DNA from: Corynebacterium sp. p3-SID1145
GTDB lineage: Bacteria; Actinomycetota; Actinomycetes; Mycobacteriales; Mycobacteriaceae
DNA length: 64,000 bases
Direction: 5' to 3'
Assembly: GCA_025144245.1 (NCBI GenBank)
Contig: JALXXC010000010.1
Coordinates: 41,749 to 105,748, forward strand
The notes beneath the pieces were generated by a model. The model did not search any database, was not told where the DNA came from, and worked only from the letters and a program-made list of their open reading frames with translations. Positions 18,691-26,681 of this stretch are shown here, piece by piece (positions within the stretch are counted from its first letter, which is position 1; each line of letters begins with the position of its first letter). The position numbers and the translations under genes are program-made.

Positions 18691-20328
18691 TTAGAACGGC
18701 AGGGGCGGCAGTGCCGGCACGTCGATAAGGCCTGACTGCACCGCGCCCAAGCCGAGGGCGGCGCTGACAAAAGCGAGTACTGCGAGGATGAGGGCGACGG
18801 TGCCACCAGTCGAAGAACCGGTGGAGCTGGTTGAACTTTCCGAGCCGGATTGGGGCGCGCTGTCGGGGCGGGCTTTGGAGTGGTCGGAAGTGGAACCGAG
18901 CGGCAGGCAGTCCGCCAACTCGTCGATGGTGTAGAAAGCCGAGTCATCTGCCACGGGCATGCATCCCGCGTGGAACGGGGTTTCCGCCTCGTTGTAAAGC
19001 ATGCGAACGAGGGTGACACCCGCGTCATTCTGAAACGCGTCCCACTGGATGTTCGCGCCCATCGGCGTAACCTTGTCGCCGCGCCAAGTGGAATTGTCGT
19101 AAGACATGACCTCTTCGGCGGGCACACCTTTCTCGGAACCAGGCAGCTTAAGCAAGGCGGCGAGCGGGGCGATGGTCTCGGCGTGGCCGAACCGGTACTC
19201 GGCTGCGATGTTGCCGCCGGCGGCGCGATCCTGGACCCCCTTGATCATATGATCGAGGAGGGGTTCGTAGATGTCGTAGGACACCGATTGTCCCTCGATA
19301 CCCGGGCCGCTTTCGTAGAATTTCTCTACGTCGAGTAAGTAAGCGAGCTGTCGACCGTCCTCATCATCCATGAACTGGTCGAAGATCCAGCCTTCGGCCG
19401 GTTTAGCGGGCTCGTTCTCCATCGCGGGGGCGATGATGTACAGGTTGTAGAACTGAAGTGCCGCGTCGGCGGTGCCTTTAACTTTCTTACCGCTGGTGCC
19501 AACGAACTTCAGCGTCCCGTTGTCGAGGTCGTCGATGAACTTCTGGTCGAAGATCTTGGTGAGCAGGTGAGTCGCCGCCTGCTGGGATGCCTCGGAATTC
19601 TTGGCTTTGTTCACCTTTTCGTCGAGGGTGTCGCTCTCGGTCCACTCGGAGTACGCCGCATAACGCGGAGAATTCTCGTCGGAGTGGGCGTGCAGCAGGT
19701 CGAATCGGTCCTCGACGTTGACGGTGTTGTTGGTCATGCCGTCGGCTAGATTGTCAGACAGCTCTGGAACAGCCGAGAGCAACCCCTGCGCGAAAAGCTC
19801 GCCGGATTCCTTCGCGCGGTCCGCGCCGGAGGACATGAACTTCACCTGGTCGGTATCGCTCTGAGAGACCGATTCCAAGAATGTCAGGTTGCGGGCCGCA
19901 TTGCGGGTGCCGATACCGCGCAATTCGTTGCGGCCGAACGTGGTCAGGTTGCCGTAGCCACCTTCCCCCGGACCGGTGAGCTGTTCGTTTGCGCGAGACA
20001 TCGCCTCCACCTGAGGGATTAACTTCTCGCCGAGCGGGGTCAACTCTCCACGCTCTTTAGCGGAAGCTAGCATCTGGCCGGCGAGGTCGTCGTATTTGAA
20101 ACCGGACAAGCCGCGGGAACCGTGACGGCCCACGGAGGCGGTGTAAATCTGGTGGAAACCAGCGGGAGGTTGGCTGTAGGAGGAGATGGGGGCGGCGGGG
20201 GAATATGGCTGTTTGGTGGAATAGTAGGTCGCTGCCTCGGCGGCACCAGCAGGAACGAGTGTCGCTGCAGTGGCTGCGACAGTGGCGAGGGCGATGGCGC
20301 GACGGGCCAGTGCTGGGGAGTGTGGCAC
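18691..20328 (-). CDS. Secreted, membrane-anchored histidine-type acid phosphatase (phytase-like)
   Basis: A 545-residue exported protein. An N-terminal Sec signal (ALARRAIALATVAATAATL, cleavage after AEA) is followed by the branch-2 histidine phosphatase domain: the catalytic RHG motif in SVGRHGSRG near residue 60 and the proton-donor region FGHAETI about 310 residues later, as in multiple inositol polyphosphate phosphatases and phytases. A Ser/Thr/Gly-rich linker and one transmembrane helix near the C-terminus would tether it to the cell surface. Start is GTG 20328, six nt after AAGGAG. The gene sits between ppk2 and mpg, bracketed by a duplicated junction, so it was gained after the ppk2-mpg order was set. 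Likely role: releasing phosphate outside the cell. Confidence 0.87.
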   Translation of the reverse strand: MPHSPALARRAIALATVAATAATLVPAGAAEAATYYSTKQPYSPAAPISSYSQPPAGFHQIYTASVGRHGSRGLSGFKYDDLAGQMLASAKERGELTPLGEKLIPQVEAMSRANEQLTGPGEGGYGNLTTFGRNELRGIGTRNAARNLTFLESVSQSDTDQVKFMSSGADRAKESGELFAQGLLSAVPELSDNLADGMTNNTVNVEDRFDLLHAHSDENSPRYAAYSEWTESDTLDEKVNKAKNSEASQQAATHLLTKIFDQKFIDDLDNGTLKFVGTSGKKVKGTADAALQFYNLYIIAPAMENEPAKPAEGWIFDQFMDDEDGRQLAYLLDVEKFYESGPGIEGQSVSYDIYEPLLDHMIKGVQDRAAGGNIAAEYRFGHAETIAPLAALLKLPGSEKGVPAEEVMSYDNSTWRGDKVTPMGANIQWDAFQNDAGVTLVRMLYNEAETPFHAGCMPVADDSAFYTIDELADCLPLGSTSDHSKARPDSAPQSGSESSTSSTGSSTGGTVALILAVLAFVSAALGLGAVQSGLIDVPALPPLPF

Positions 20329-20461
20329 GGGGAACTCCTTAGTGGAAACGGGGGGAAACAACAGGAATTACAGCTTAAAAGCCCCTGGTGAAAAGCTGGT
20401 TACACCGATGTGAACATCCGCCACTGTTTGTGTTTTTATCGACGCTCGGATCGAGGACACG

Positions 20462-20493
20462 ACCAAGTGGGAGGAAATAGCAAGAAGAAATAG
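20462..20493 (+). pseudogene. Remnant of ppk2 3' end
   Basis: Fourteen bases at 20462-20475 are identical to ppk2 codons at 18254-18267 (TKWED region), then after three bases comes GCAAGAAGAAATAG, matching the last codons of ppk2. About 275 bp of ppk2 between the two blocks is missing. It lies directly before the mpg stop, the place the intact ppk2 end would occupy in the ancestral order. Confidence 0.8.
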
Positions 20494-20514
20494 CTATTTC
20501 GGGTAGCCGCGGGG
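20480..20514. repeat. Direct repeat, right copy (ppk2/mpg junction)
   Basis: Partner of 18543-18577 (34/35 identical). Here the mpg part is the genuine gene end and the ppk2 part is the remnant, the mirror situation of the left copy. Confidence 0.9.
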
Positions 20515-21060
20515 CGTGCTGACCGTTTTGTTGCGGGGGATCCAGAAACGGTAGGGCGCGCCCGCGTTCTTGCTGATTCCGATGCGCGGGCCAACCACCC
20601 ATTCGGGTTCCTCGGTGCGCATTGTGAGCTGGACGGGTGTGCCGTTGTCGTCCAGGGCTAGGCCGAGGGCGCGCCCGAGATTTCCAGGTCCGCGGGCGAG
20701 GTTTTCGTAAGGAATCGGGGCGCGGTCTTTCACTTGTCGACGGCTGCGGGCGAGCTGCTCTCCCTCGACGATCTCCCCGCCGCGCATGAGGCACCCCTGG
20801 CCGGTGCCCTCCGGCGCACAGACGATGTTGCCGTTCAAGTGGATACCGTAGGACAGGTAAACGTAGAAGCGGCCGGGCGGGCCGAACATGGCGGCGTTGC
20901 GTTTGGTCCGGCCCCGGTATGTGTGGGCGGCGGCGTCTTCGGCACCGAGGTAGGCCTCGACTTCCGTCAGCCGGACGGTCACGCCGTTGTGGCTGACGCA
21001 GCAGCCGAGCAATTGTGGTGCGACGACGTTGGCGGGGGCGGTGAAATCTATGCCAGCCAT
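20494..21060 (-). CDS. mpg: DNA-3-methyladenine glycosylase (MPG/AAG family)
   Basis: A 188-residue protein of the mammalian-type alkyladenine glycosylase family, which excises alkylated purines to start base-excision repair. Family landmarks: VAPQLLGCCV, RLTEVEAYLGAEDAAAHTYRG (catalytic glutamate), NAAMFGPPGRFYVYLSYG and ENLARGPGNLGRALG. The start at 21060 overlaps the last 13 bp of the HAD gene upstream, so the two are likely co-translated. Its last codons are duplicated beyond the phosphatase gene at 18557-18577. Confidence 0.93.
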   Translation of the reverse strand: MAGIDFTAPANVVAPQLLGCCVSHNGVTVRLTEVEAYLGAEDAAAHTYRGRTKRNAAMFGPPGRFYVYLSYGIHLNGNIVCAPEGTGQGCLMRGGEIVEGEQLARSRRQVKDRAPIPYENLARGPGNLGRALGLALDDNGTPVQLTMRTEEPEWVVGPRIGISKNAGAPYRFWIPRNKTVSTPRGYPK

Positions 21061-21848
21061 GCCTGCAGCTGCTTGATCGCGCCGTGATCGGCATTGGAAG
21101 CGGCGATAATGTCCGCGATAGCTTTGAGTTTCTCGTGGCCGTTCTCCATCGCCACGGCGGTGCCGGCGGCCTCGAGCATCTCGAAGTCGTTCAGGTAGTC
21201 GCCGATGGCGGCGGTGTCCGCGATGGCGACCCCGAGGGAATCGGTGAGGGACTGCAGGGCGCGGCCCTTGTTGGTGTCCGGGGACATGACGTCGACCCAG
21301 TTCGCGCCGGAGACGGCGATGCTTTGGCCCGTTGCCGCCTTGGCGATTGGCAGACCGTCGGTCTCGGCGTCTGTTTCGACGTAGAGGGCCACCTTGATGG
21401 TCGGGCCGCCGGATTGTTCCGCTGCCTCCACGAGGGAGGGGACGCTGCGCCGCGAGTGGTAGTACTTCTCGGTCTCCGCCGCCGCGGATTCCGGCATGTC
21501 TTCGGGGACGAAGGCGAATTCCGGCTGGCACACCACGGGGTGCACGGGGGAGCCGGATTCAGCCGCGGTGCGGAGGACCGCCGCAACCGCGTCCTCATCC
21601 ATCGGCTTGGTGGAGACAACCTCGCCGCGGTGCCACACCACGCCCCCGTTTTCCGCGATGAAGGTCTCGATGCCGCGCCCGTCGAACATGTCCTGCAGCG
21701 TGGCCAGCTGACGACCCGACGCCGGGGCGATCACCATGCCCTTCTCCTTCGCGTCCTCCAAGACGGACCAGAACTCCCCGGGGATATTTCCGTCCGGATC
21801 GACAAGGGTCCCGTCCATGTCCAAGGCGACAATGCGGGGAAAAGTCAT
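21048..21848 (-). CDS. Cof-type HAD hydrolase (sugar/nucleotide phosphatase-like)
   Basis: A 266-residue HAD-superfamily protein of the Cof subgroup. Motif I is VALDMDGTLV near residue 7, motif II is IAPASGRQ near residue 40, and motif IV is IGDYLNDFEML near residue 222. Cof proteins dephosphorylate diverse small metabolites; the substrate is not readable here. Start at ATG 21848 (MTFPRIVAL) because it leads directly into motif I and because the enoyl-CoA hydratase-fold gene starts divergently 34 bp away. It overlaps mpg downstream. Confidence 0.88.
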   Translation of the reverse strand: MTFPRIVALDMDGTLVDPDGNIPGEFWSVLEDAKEKGMVIAPASGRQLATLQDMFDGRGIETFIAENGGVVWHRGEVVSTKPMDEDAVAAVLRTAAESGSPVHPVVCQPEFAFVPEDMPESAAAETEKYYHSRRSVPSLVEAAEQSGGPTIKVALYVETDAETDGLPIAKAATGQSIAVSGANWVDVMSPDTNKGRALQSLTDSLGVAIADTAAIGDYLNDFEMLEAAGTAVAMENGHEKLKAIADIIAASNADHGAIKQLQAWLA

Positions 21849-21882
21849 AGCAGTCCTTTGCACGCTGTGGAACACTGGCTTC

Positions 21883-22881
21883 ATGGCAGAAAGCACCACC
21901 GGACCAGTACATATTGCCGTCGAGCAGTCTACCGGAGTGATCACTCTGGACAGGCCCAAGGCGTTGAACTCCATCAACCCGGAGATTCTCTTTCCCGTCA
22001 TCGAGGCGCTCGAAGCGTGGCGCGACGATGATGCGGTGGAGCAGGTCGTGGTGGCGTCGACAAGCAAGCACTTCTGCGCGGGCGGCGACGTCCGCTATGC
22101 ACGCGAGACGGTCCTCGACGGCCGGGGAGAGGAAGCTGACGAGTTTTTCTCCCGCGAATACGGCATGAACCTGATGATTTCGGAGTATCCAAAGCCGTAT
22201 ATCTCGCTGATTTCCGGCGTCGTCATGGGTGGCGGGCTCGGGCTCTCCGCCCACGGCAGCCACATCGTGGTCACCCCGGATGTGTCGGCGGCGATGCCGG
22301 AGATGAATATCGGCTTCTTCACCGACGTGGGAATGAGCCACCGGTTACAGAACCTGCCTGGAAAGCCGTCGCTGGACCTCGGCATGTTCCTCGCACTGAC
22401 GGGGTACCGGATGAACGCCGGCGACATGATGGCCACCGGGCTGGCAACCCACCTCGTGGAATCACTCGACGGACTCAAAGACAGAATCGTTGCTCAGGGA
22501 GCGGGGGTACTGGATGAGGTGGCGGTCGCGCCCGGGGAGTCGGAGCTGGAGAAGCTCTACCCGCTTATCGACGGACGGTTCAGCTCCCCCTGGTCCGAAA
22601 TTGCGAACACCATTGATTCCGACCCGGAATTGGCGGCGGTCGTGGCGCCGCTGCTCAAGCAGGCATCGCCATCGTCGCTGGTAGCGACGGCGGAGCTGAT
22701 GATGGCTAATTCCAGGCACGATCTGGCGGCCGCGCTGGACAACGAACGCCGCTACGCCGAAATGCTCCTCCGCGAGCCGGATTTCAGCGAGGGCGTGCGC
22801 GCTGTTTTGGTGGACAAGAGCAACGACCCGTCGTTCGCCCCCGAGCCAGGTCCGGAAAAGTACCGGGACGTACTAGAATAA
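21883..22881 (+). CDS. Enoyl-CoA hydratase/isomerase family protein, probably 3-hydroxyisobutyryl-CoA hydrolase
   Basis: A 332-residue crotonase-fold protein. The CoA-binding and oxyanion-hole segments are visible: ITLDRPKALNSI near residue 22, SKHFCAGGDVRYARE near residue 60, and ISGVVMGGGLGLSAHGSH near residue 108. The extra C-terminal length and the FCAGGDV block are typical of 3-hydroxyisobutyryl-CoA hydrolase-like members, which act in valine breakdown. No other valine pathway genes are adjacent, so the exact reaction is an inference. Start at ATG 21883 (MAESTTGPV); it is divergent from the HAD gene. Confidence 0.85.
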   Translation: MAESTTGPVHIAVEQSTGVITLDRPKALNSINPEILFPVIEALEAWRDDDAVEQVVVASTSKHFCAGGDVRYARETVLDGRGEEADEFFSREYGMNLMISEYPKPYISLISGVVMGGGLGLSAHGSHIVVTPDVSAAMPEMNIGFFTDVGMSHRLQNLPGKPSLDLGMFLALTGYRMNAGDMMATGLATHLVESLDGLKDRIVAQGAGVLDEVAVAPGESELEKLYPLIDGRFSSPWSEIANTIDSDPELAAVVAPLLKQASPSSLVATAELMMANSRHDLAAALDNERRYAEMLLREPDFSEGVRAVLVDKSNDPSFAPEPGPEKYRDVLE

Positions 22882-22919
22882 GGGCCGTTTGAGCAACGTG
22901 ACATGTGAAAGGACGCAGC

Positions 22920-24404
22920 GTGAACGCTGAAAGCCCGGTCAATCCGAACCCGCACGACAACCCGATGGACGACTGGAACCACAAACTGCAGCTGGCACAG
23001 GAGATGCTGCCGCTGATCAGCCAGCTCCACCGCGAGAACAACGTGGTGACGTCCATCTACGGCCGTCTCCTTGTGGGCATGACGGATATCGAGATCATCA
23101 AGGCGCACCGCTACGCCCGCCGTGTCGTGGCGCGCGAGCTGCCGCTGGACGCCACGCTGCCGATCCTTCGCGAGCTGACCCAGATGAACCTGGGCACCGC
23201 CTCCATCGACTTGGGCCGCCTGGCCAAGAACTACTCCCGCACCGAGGGTGCGGAGCTGCGCTCCTTCCTCGAAGAGGAGCTGGCTGAGGTCATCGGCGCC
23301 GACAGCCACCGCGTCCCGCGCGATGTCGTCCTGTACGGCTTCGGCCGCATCGGCCGCCTGCTGGCCCGTATCCTCATCGCCCGCGAGGCACAGTACGGCG
23401 GCGTGCGCCTGCGCGCCGTGGTCGTGCGCAAGAAGGGCGACGACGACGTGATCAAGCGCGCGTCCCTGCTGCGCCGCGACTCGGTCCACGGGGCCTTCAA
23501 CGGCACCATCACCGTGGACAAGGAAAACGAGGTTATCTGGGCCAACGGCACCCCGATCCAGATGATCTACTCGGACGACCCGGCCGCCATCGACTACACC
23601 GCGTACGGCATCAACGACGCGATCGTGGTGGACAATACCGGCCGTTGGCGCGACCGCGCCGGCCTGTCCCAGCACCTGCAGTCCAAGGGCGTGGCTCGCG
23701 CACTGCTGACCGCGCCGGGCAAGGGCGACGTGAAGAACATCGTCTACGGCATCAACCACGCCACCATCGACGACTCCGAGCAGGACCGAGTTCTGTCCGC
23801 CGCGTCCTGCACCACCAACGCGATCACCCCGGTGCTCAAGGTCGTCAGCGACCGCTGGGGTGTCAAGCACGGCCACGTGGAGACGGTCCACTCCTACACC
23901 AACGACCAGAATCTGGCCGACAACTTCCACAAAGGCCCGCGTCGCGGCCGCGCCGCTGGCCTGAACATGGTGCTCACCGAGACCGGTGCCGCCAAGGCAG
24001 TGTCCAAGGCTCTCCCGGAGTTCGAGGGCAAGTTGACCGGTAACGCCATCCGCGTTCCCACCCCGGACGTGTCCATGGCAGTGCTCAACCTGGACCTGGA
24101 CTCCGAGGTCGACCGCGAGGAGGTCAACAACTACCTGCGCCGCGTGTCCACCGACTCGAACCTGCGCCAGCAGATCGACTACATCCAGTCCCCGGACATC
24201 GTGTCCACCGACTTCGTGGGCACCACCCATGCCGGCATCGTGGACGGCCTGGCCACCATCGCCTCCGGCAACCACCTGGTGCTCTACGTCTGGTACGACA
24301 ACGAGTTCGGTTACTCCAACCAGGTGATCCGCATCGTCGAGGAGATCGCGGGCGTCCGCCCGAAGATCCTGCCGACCCGCAAGGACCCGCAGGAGATCCG
24401 CTAG
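22920..24404 (+). CDS. gapX: Glyceraldehyde-3-phosphate dehydrogenase, long corynebacterial type (GapX/GapB)
   Basis: A 494-residue GAPDH, about 150 residues longer than the glycolytic enzyme because of an N-terminal helical extension (about 1-125) before the Rossmann motif YGFGRIGRLLARI. The catalytic cysteine is in AASCTTNAITP and the C-terminal YDNEFGYSNQV motif is present. C. glutamicum has such a second gap gene, whose product is linked to gluconeogenesis. Start is GTG 22920 after AAAGGACG. manA follows 13 bp downstream, suggesting a sugar-phosphate operon. Confidence 0.92.
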   Translation: MNAESPVNPNPHDNPMDDWNHKLQLAQEMLPLISQLHRENNVVTSIYGRLLVGMTDIEIIKAHRYARRVVARELPLDATLPILRELTQMNLGTASIDLGRLAKNYSRTEGAELRSFLEEELAEVIGADSHRVPRDVVLYGFGRIGRLLARILIAREAQYGGVRLRAVVVRKKGDDDVIKRASLLRRDSVHGAFNGTITVDKENEVIWANGTPIQMIYSDDPAAIDYTAYGINDAIVVDNTGRWRDRAGLSQHLQSKGVARALLTAPGKGDVKNIVYGINHATIDDSEQDRVLSAASCTTNAITPVLKVVSDRWGVKHGHVETVHSYTNDQNLADNFHKGPRRGRAAGLNMVLTETGAAKAVSKALPEFEGKLTGNAIRVPTPDVSMAVLNLDLDSEVDREEVNNYLRRVSTDSNLRQQIDYIQSPDIVSTDFVGTTHAGIVDGLATIASGNHLVLYVWYDNEFGYSNQVIRIVEEIAGVRPKILPTRKDPQEIR

Positions 24405-24417
24405 GGGGGAAGTAACA

Positions 24418-25587
24418 GTGCTCAAACTCACGGGCAAGGTTCAGGATTACGCCTGGGGCGACACCAGCAGCATCGCCACCTTGCAGGGCCGAGCGCCGTC
24501 CGGCGGGCCGGAAGCGGAAGCCTGGTTCGGGGCGCACCCGTCCGCCCCGTCCGGGACCGCTTCGGGGCCGCTCGACGAGGTCATCGCGGCGGACCCCGTG
24601 AGTGCGTTGGGCACGGAGGGGACACTCCCTTTTCTGGTGAAGTTGCTGGCGGCGGAGCGGCCGTTGTCGATTCAGGCGCACCCGTCGATAAGCCAGGCGC
24701 AGGAAGGCTTCGCGCGCGAGGACGCGGCGGGCATTCCGCGCGGTGCGGCGCATCGGAATTACAAGGATCGTAACCACAAGCCGGAGGTCCTGATCGCGCT
24801 GACGCCGTTCAGGGCGATGGCGGGGTTCCGGCCGCTGGAGGAGACGGTTGCGCTTCTCGACGAGCTCGCGGTGCCGCAGCTCGAGAACGACCGGGCAGTG
24901 CTTGCCGACGGCAGCGTGGACGTCGAAAAGCGTCTCCGCACCGTGCTCTCCGGTTGGCTGGCGTTCGACGACCCGGTGCCCGTCGTGGAGGCTGTGCTCG
25001 AACGCGCTGCGGAACTCAACTCGGATGTCGCGCGCAACCTGGTCTTCATCGGCGAGGAATTCCCCGGCGATGTGGGTGTGCTGGCGGCGCTGCTGCTGCA
25101 TCACGTCGAGCTGGCCCCCGGTGAGGCGCTTTTCTTGCCCGCCGGAAACATGCACGCCTACCTGAGCGGATTCGGCGTGGAGGTCATGGCGAGTTCCGAT
25201 AATGTGCTGCGCGGCGGGCTGACGGCCAAGCACATCGATGTCGCCGAACTTGAAGACATCGTCATTTTCGAGCCGATCGACGATCCGGTCCTGGAACCCG
25301 ACATGACCGTGGAGAACGGAGTAGCGTGCGCGCGTTTCCCGATTCCGGTCCCGGATTTCGCGGTGACGCGGTGTACGGCTGAATCCGGTTCTCTCGAGCT
25401 GAGCCGCGGTCCGGCGATCGTTCTCGCGGTGGCGGGGAAGGTCCGGCTCGGTGAAGAAACGCTCGGCCCCGGCGAAGCTGCGTTCCTCGCCGCCGGGGAC
25501 GGAGAAGTGACGGCGGAATTCACCGCTGGCGGCGATATCTTCGTGGTCCGCCCCGGTCAGCGGTGGGCGTCAATGCACTCGGAGTAG
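24418..25587 (+). CDS. manA: Mannose-6-phosphate isomerase, class I
   Basis: A 389-residue type I phosphomannose isomerase that interconverts fructose-6-P and mannose-6-P, feeding GDP-mannose for corynebacterial lipomannan and PIMs. Zinc-site blocks: LSIQAHPS near residue 84, NHKPEVL near residue 118, and LFLPAGNMHAYLSG near residue 239. GTG start at 24418. It follows gapX closely and its end overlaps the convergent glycosyltransferase gene by 31 bp. Confidence 0.93.
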   Translation: MLKLTGKVQDYAWGDTSSIATLQGRAPSGGPEAEAWFGAHPSAPSGTASGPLDEVIAADPVSALGTEGTLPFLVKLLAAERPLSIQAHPSISQAQEGFAREDAAGIPRGAAHRNYKDRNHKPEVLIALTPFRAMAGFRPLEETVALLDELAVPQLENDRAVLADGSVDVEKRLRTVLSGWLAFDDPVPVVEAVLERAAELNSDVARNLVFIGEEFPGDVGVLAALLLHHVELAPGEALFLPAGNMHAYLSGFGVEVMASSDNVLRGGLTAKHIDVAELEDIVIFEPIDDPVLEPDMTVENGVACARFPIPVPDFAVTRCTAESGSLELSRGPAIVLAVAGKVRLGEETLGPGEAAFLAAGDGEVTAEFTAGGDIFVVRPGQRWASMHSE

Positions 25588-26681
25588 TACTCCACGAGCT
25601 TTACTGTGGCGGCGCGCCAGGACCAGCGCTCCGCCTCCGCGCGGGCGGCTGTGCGCATGCCGGGGGAGTCGGCGGCGCGGATGAGCGCGTCGGCCCACTG
25701 TTCCGGGGTGGCGTCCTCGTCGACGAGAATGCCTGTCTCGCCGTCGTCGATGACGAAAGGAATGCCTCCGGCGCGTGCGCCCACCACGGGAACGCCTGAG
25801 GCGAAAGACTCGAGCGCGACCAAGCCCAGCGTTTCCGTCAGCGACGGGAAGGCGAAGACGTCGGCCGAGGCGAACGCCTGCGCCAAGGACGTGCCGGACA
25901 TGTAACCGGTGAAAACGGTGTACTCGGGGTCGAAGGATTCTTTCATCTGTGCCAGCTGCGGCCCCGCCCCGATCAGGGCCAGACGGGCGCCAGGAAGCTT
26001 CCTGCGCAGTACCTGCATGACCTCGTTGAGGATGCCCAGGTTCTTCTCCGCGCTCATGCGGCCGACGTAGACGACCAGCGGGGCATCGGGGTTACCGCCG
26101 GTGAGGCGCATGCGCATCGCCTCGGAGTAATTGTCTGGCCGGTAGCCGTCGGTGTCCACAGCTTTCGGCCACACGGCGAGGTCCCGGAAGCCGTAGCCCC
26201 GCGCGGTGTCCAGCATCGGTGCGGAGGTGACAAGGTTCTTGTCCGCCCGGTTGTGCATAAGGCGGATGATGCCGGTGGCGGGCTTCTTCAGCACACCGAT
26301 CTTCAGGGCCTCGGTGTAGGCGGGCACATCGGTGTGGAAAGAGGCGAGCAGCGGGATCCCGAGGCGCTTAGCCGTGAGCGCGCCGTAGCCGGCGAAGAAC
26401 ACCGGGTTGACCGCGTGCACGACGTCCGGGTTGAAGGCCTTGAGTGCCTTCGCCACGCCCGGGGAAGGAAGACCGACCTTGATCTCCGGGTAGATGCGGT
26501 GGAGGGAGAAGCTCGGGGCGCGAACCACCGGGAAGCCGGCGTAGGTCTCCGGGGTGTCGCCGGTGGCGAAGATCATCACCTCGTGGCCCATTTCGGCGAG
26601 CTGGTCGATGGTGCGGATCACCCTCGTGACCACCCCGTCAATCTTGGGCAGGAAGACCTCCGTGAAAATCGCGATGCGCAT
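25557..26681 (-). CDS. GT4-family glycosyltransferase (SqdX/MgtA-like)
   Basis: A 374-residue retaining glycosyltransferase of GT-B fold. The N-terminal domain starts IAIFTEVFLPKIDGVVTRV, typical of cyanobacterial SqdX and mycobacterial MgtA/PimB-type enzymes; the C-terminal nucleotide-sugar domain has VYVGRMSAEKNL and the E-x7-E stretch in PSLTETLGLVALE. The ATG at 26681 overlaps the stop of the upstream UDP-sulfoquinovose synthase-like gene by one base, so the two are translationally coupled. Taken alone it could be a mannosyltransferase acting on glucuronosyl-diacylglycerol (MgtA); the coupling makes sulfoquinovosyl transfer to diacylglycerol the more interesting option (inference). Confidence 0.85.
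   Translation of the reverse strand: MRIAIFTEVFLPKIDGVVTRVIRTIDQLAEMGHEVMIFATGDTPETYAGFPVVRAPSFSLHRIYPEIKVGLPSPGVAKALKAFNPDVVHAVNPVFFAGYGALTAKRLGIPLLASFHTDVPAYTEALKIGVLKKPATGIIRLMHNRADKNLVTSAPMLDTARGYGFRDLAVWPKAVDTDGYRPDNYSEAMRMRLTGGNPDAPLVVYVGRMSAEKNLGILNEVMQVLRRKLPGARLALIGAGPQLAQMKESFDPEYTVFTGYMSGTSLAQAFASADVFAFPSLTETLGLVALESFASGVPVVGARAGGIPFVIDDGETGILVDEDATPEQWADALIRAADSPGMRTAARAEAERWSWRAATVKLVEYYSECIDAHR

Noticed and set aside
22752-24437. 561-residue minus-strand frame opposite gapX
   Set aside because: Antisense shadow of a certain gene; composition dominated by Val, Gly, His and Asp.
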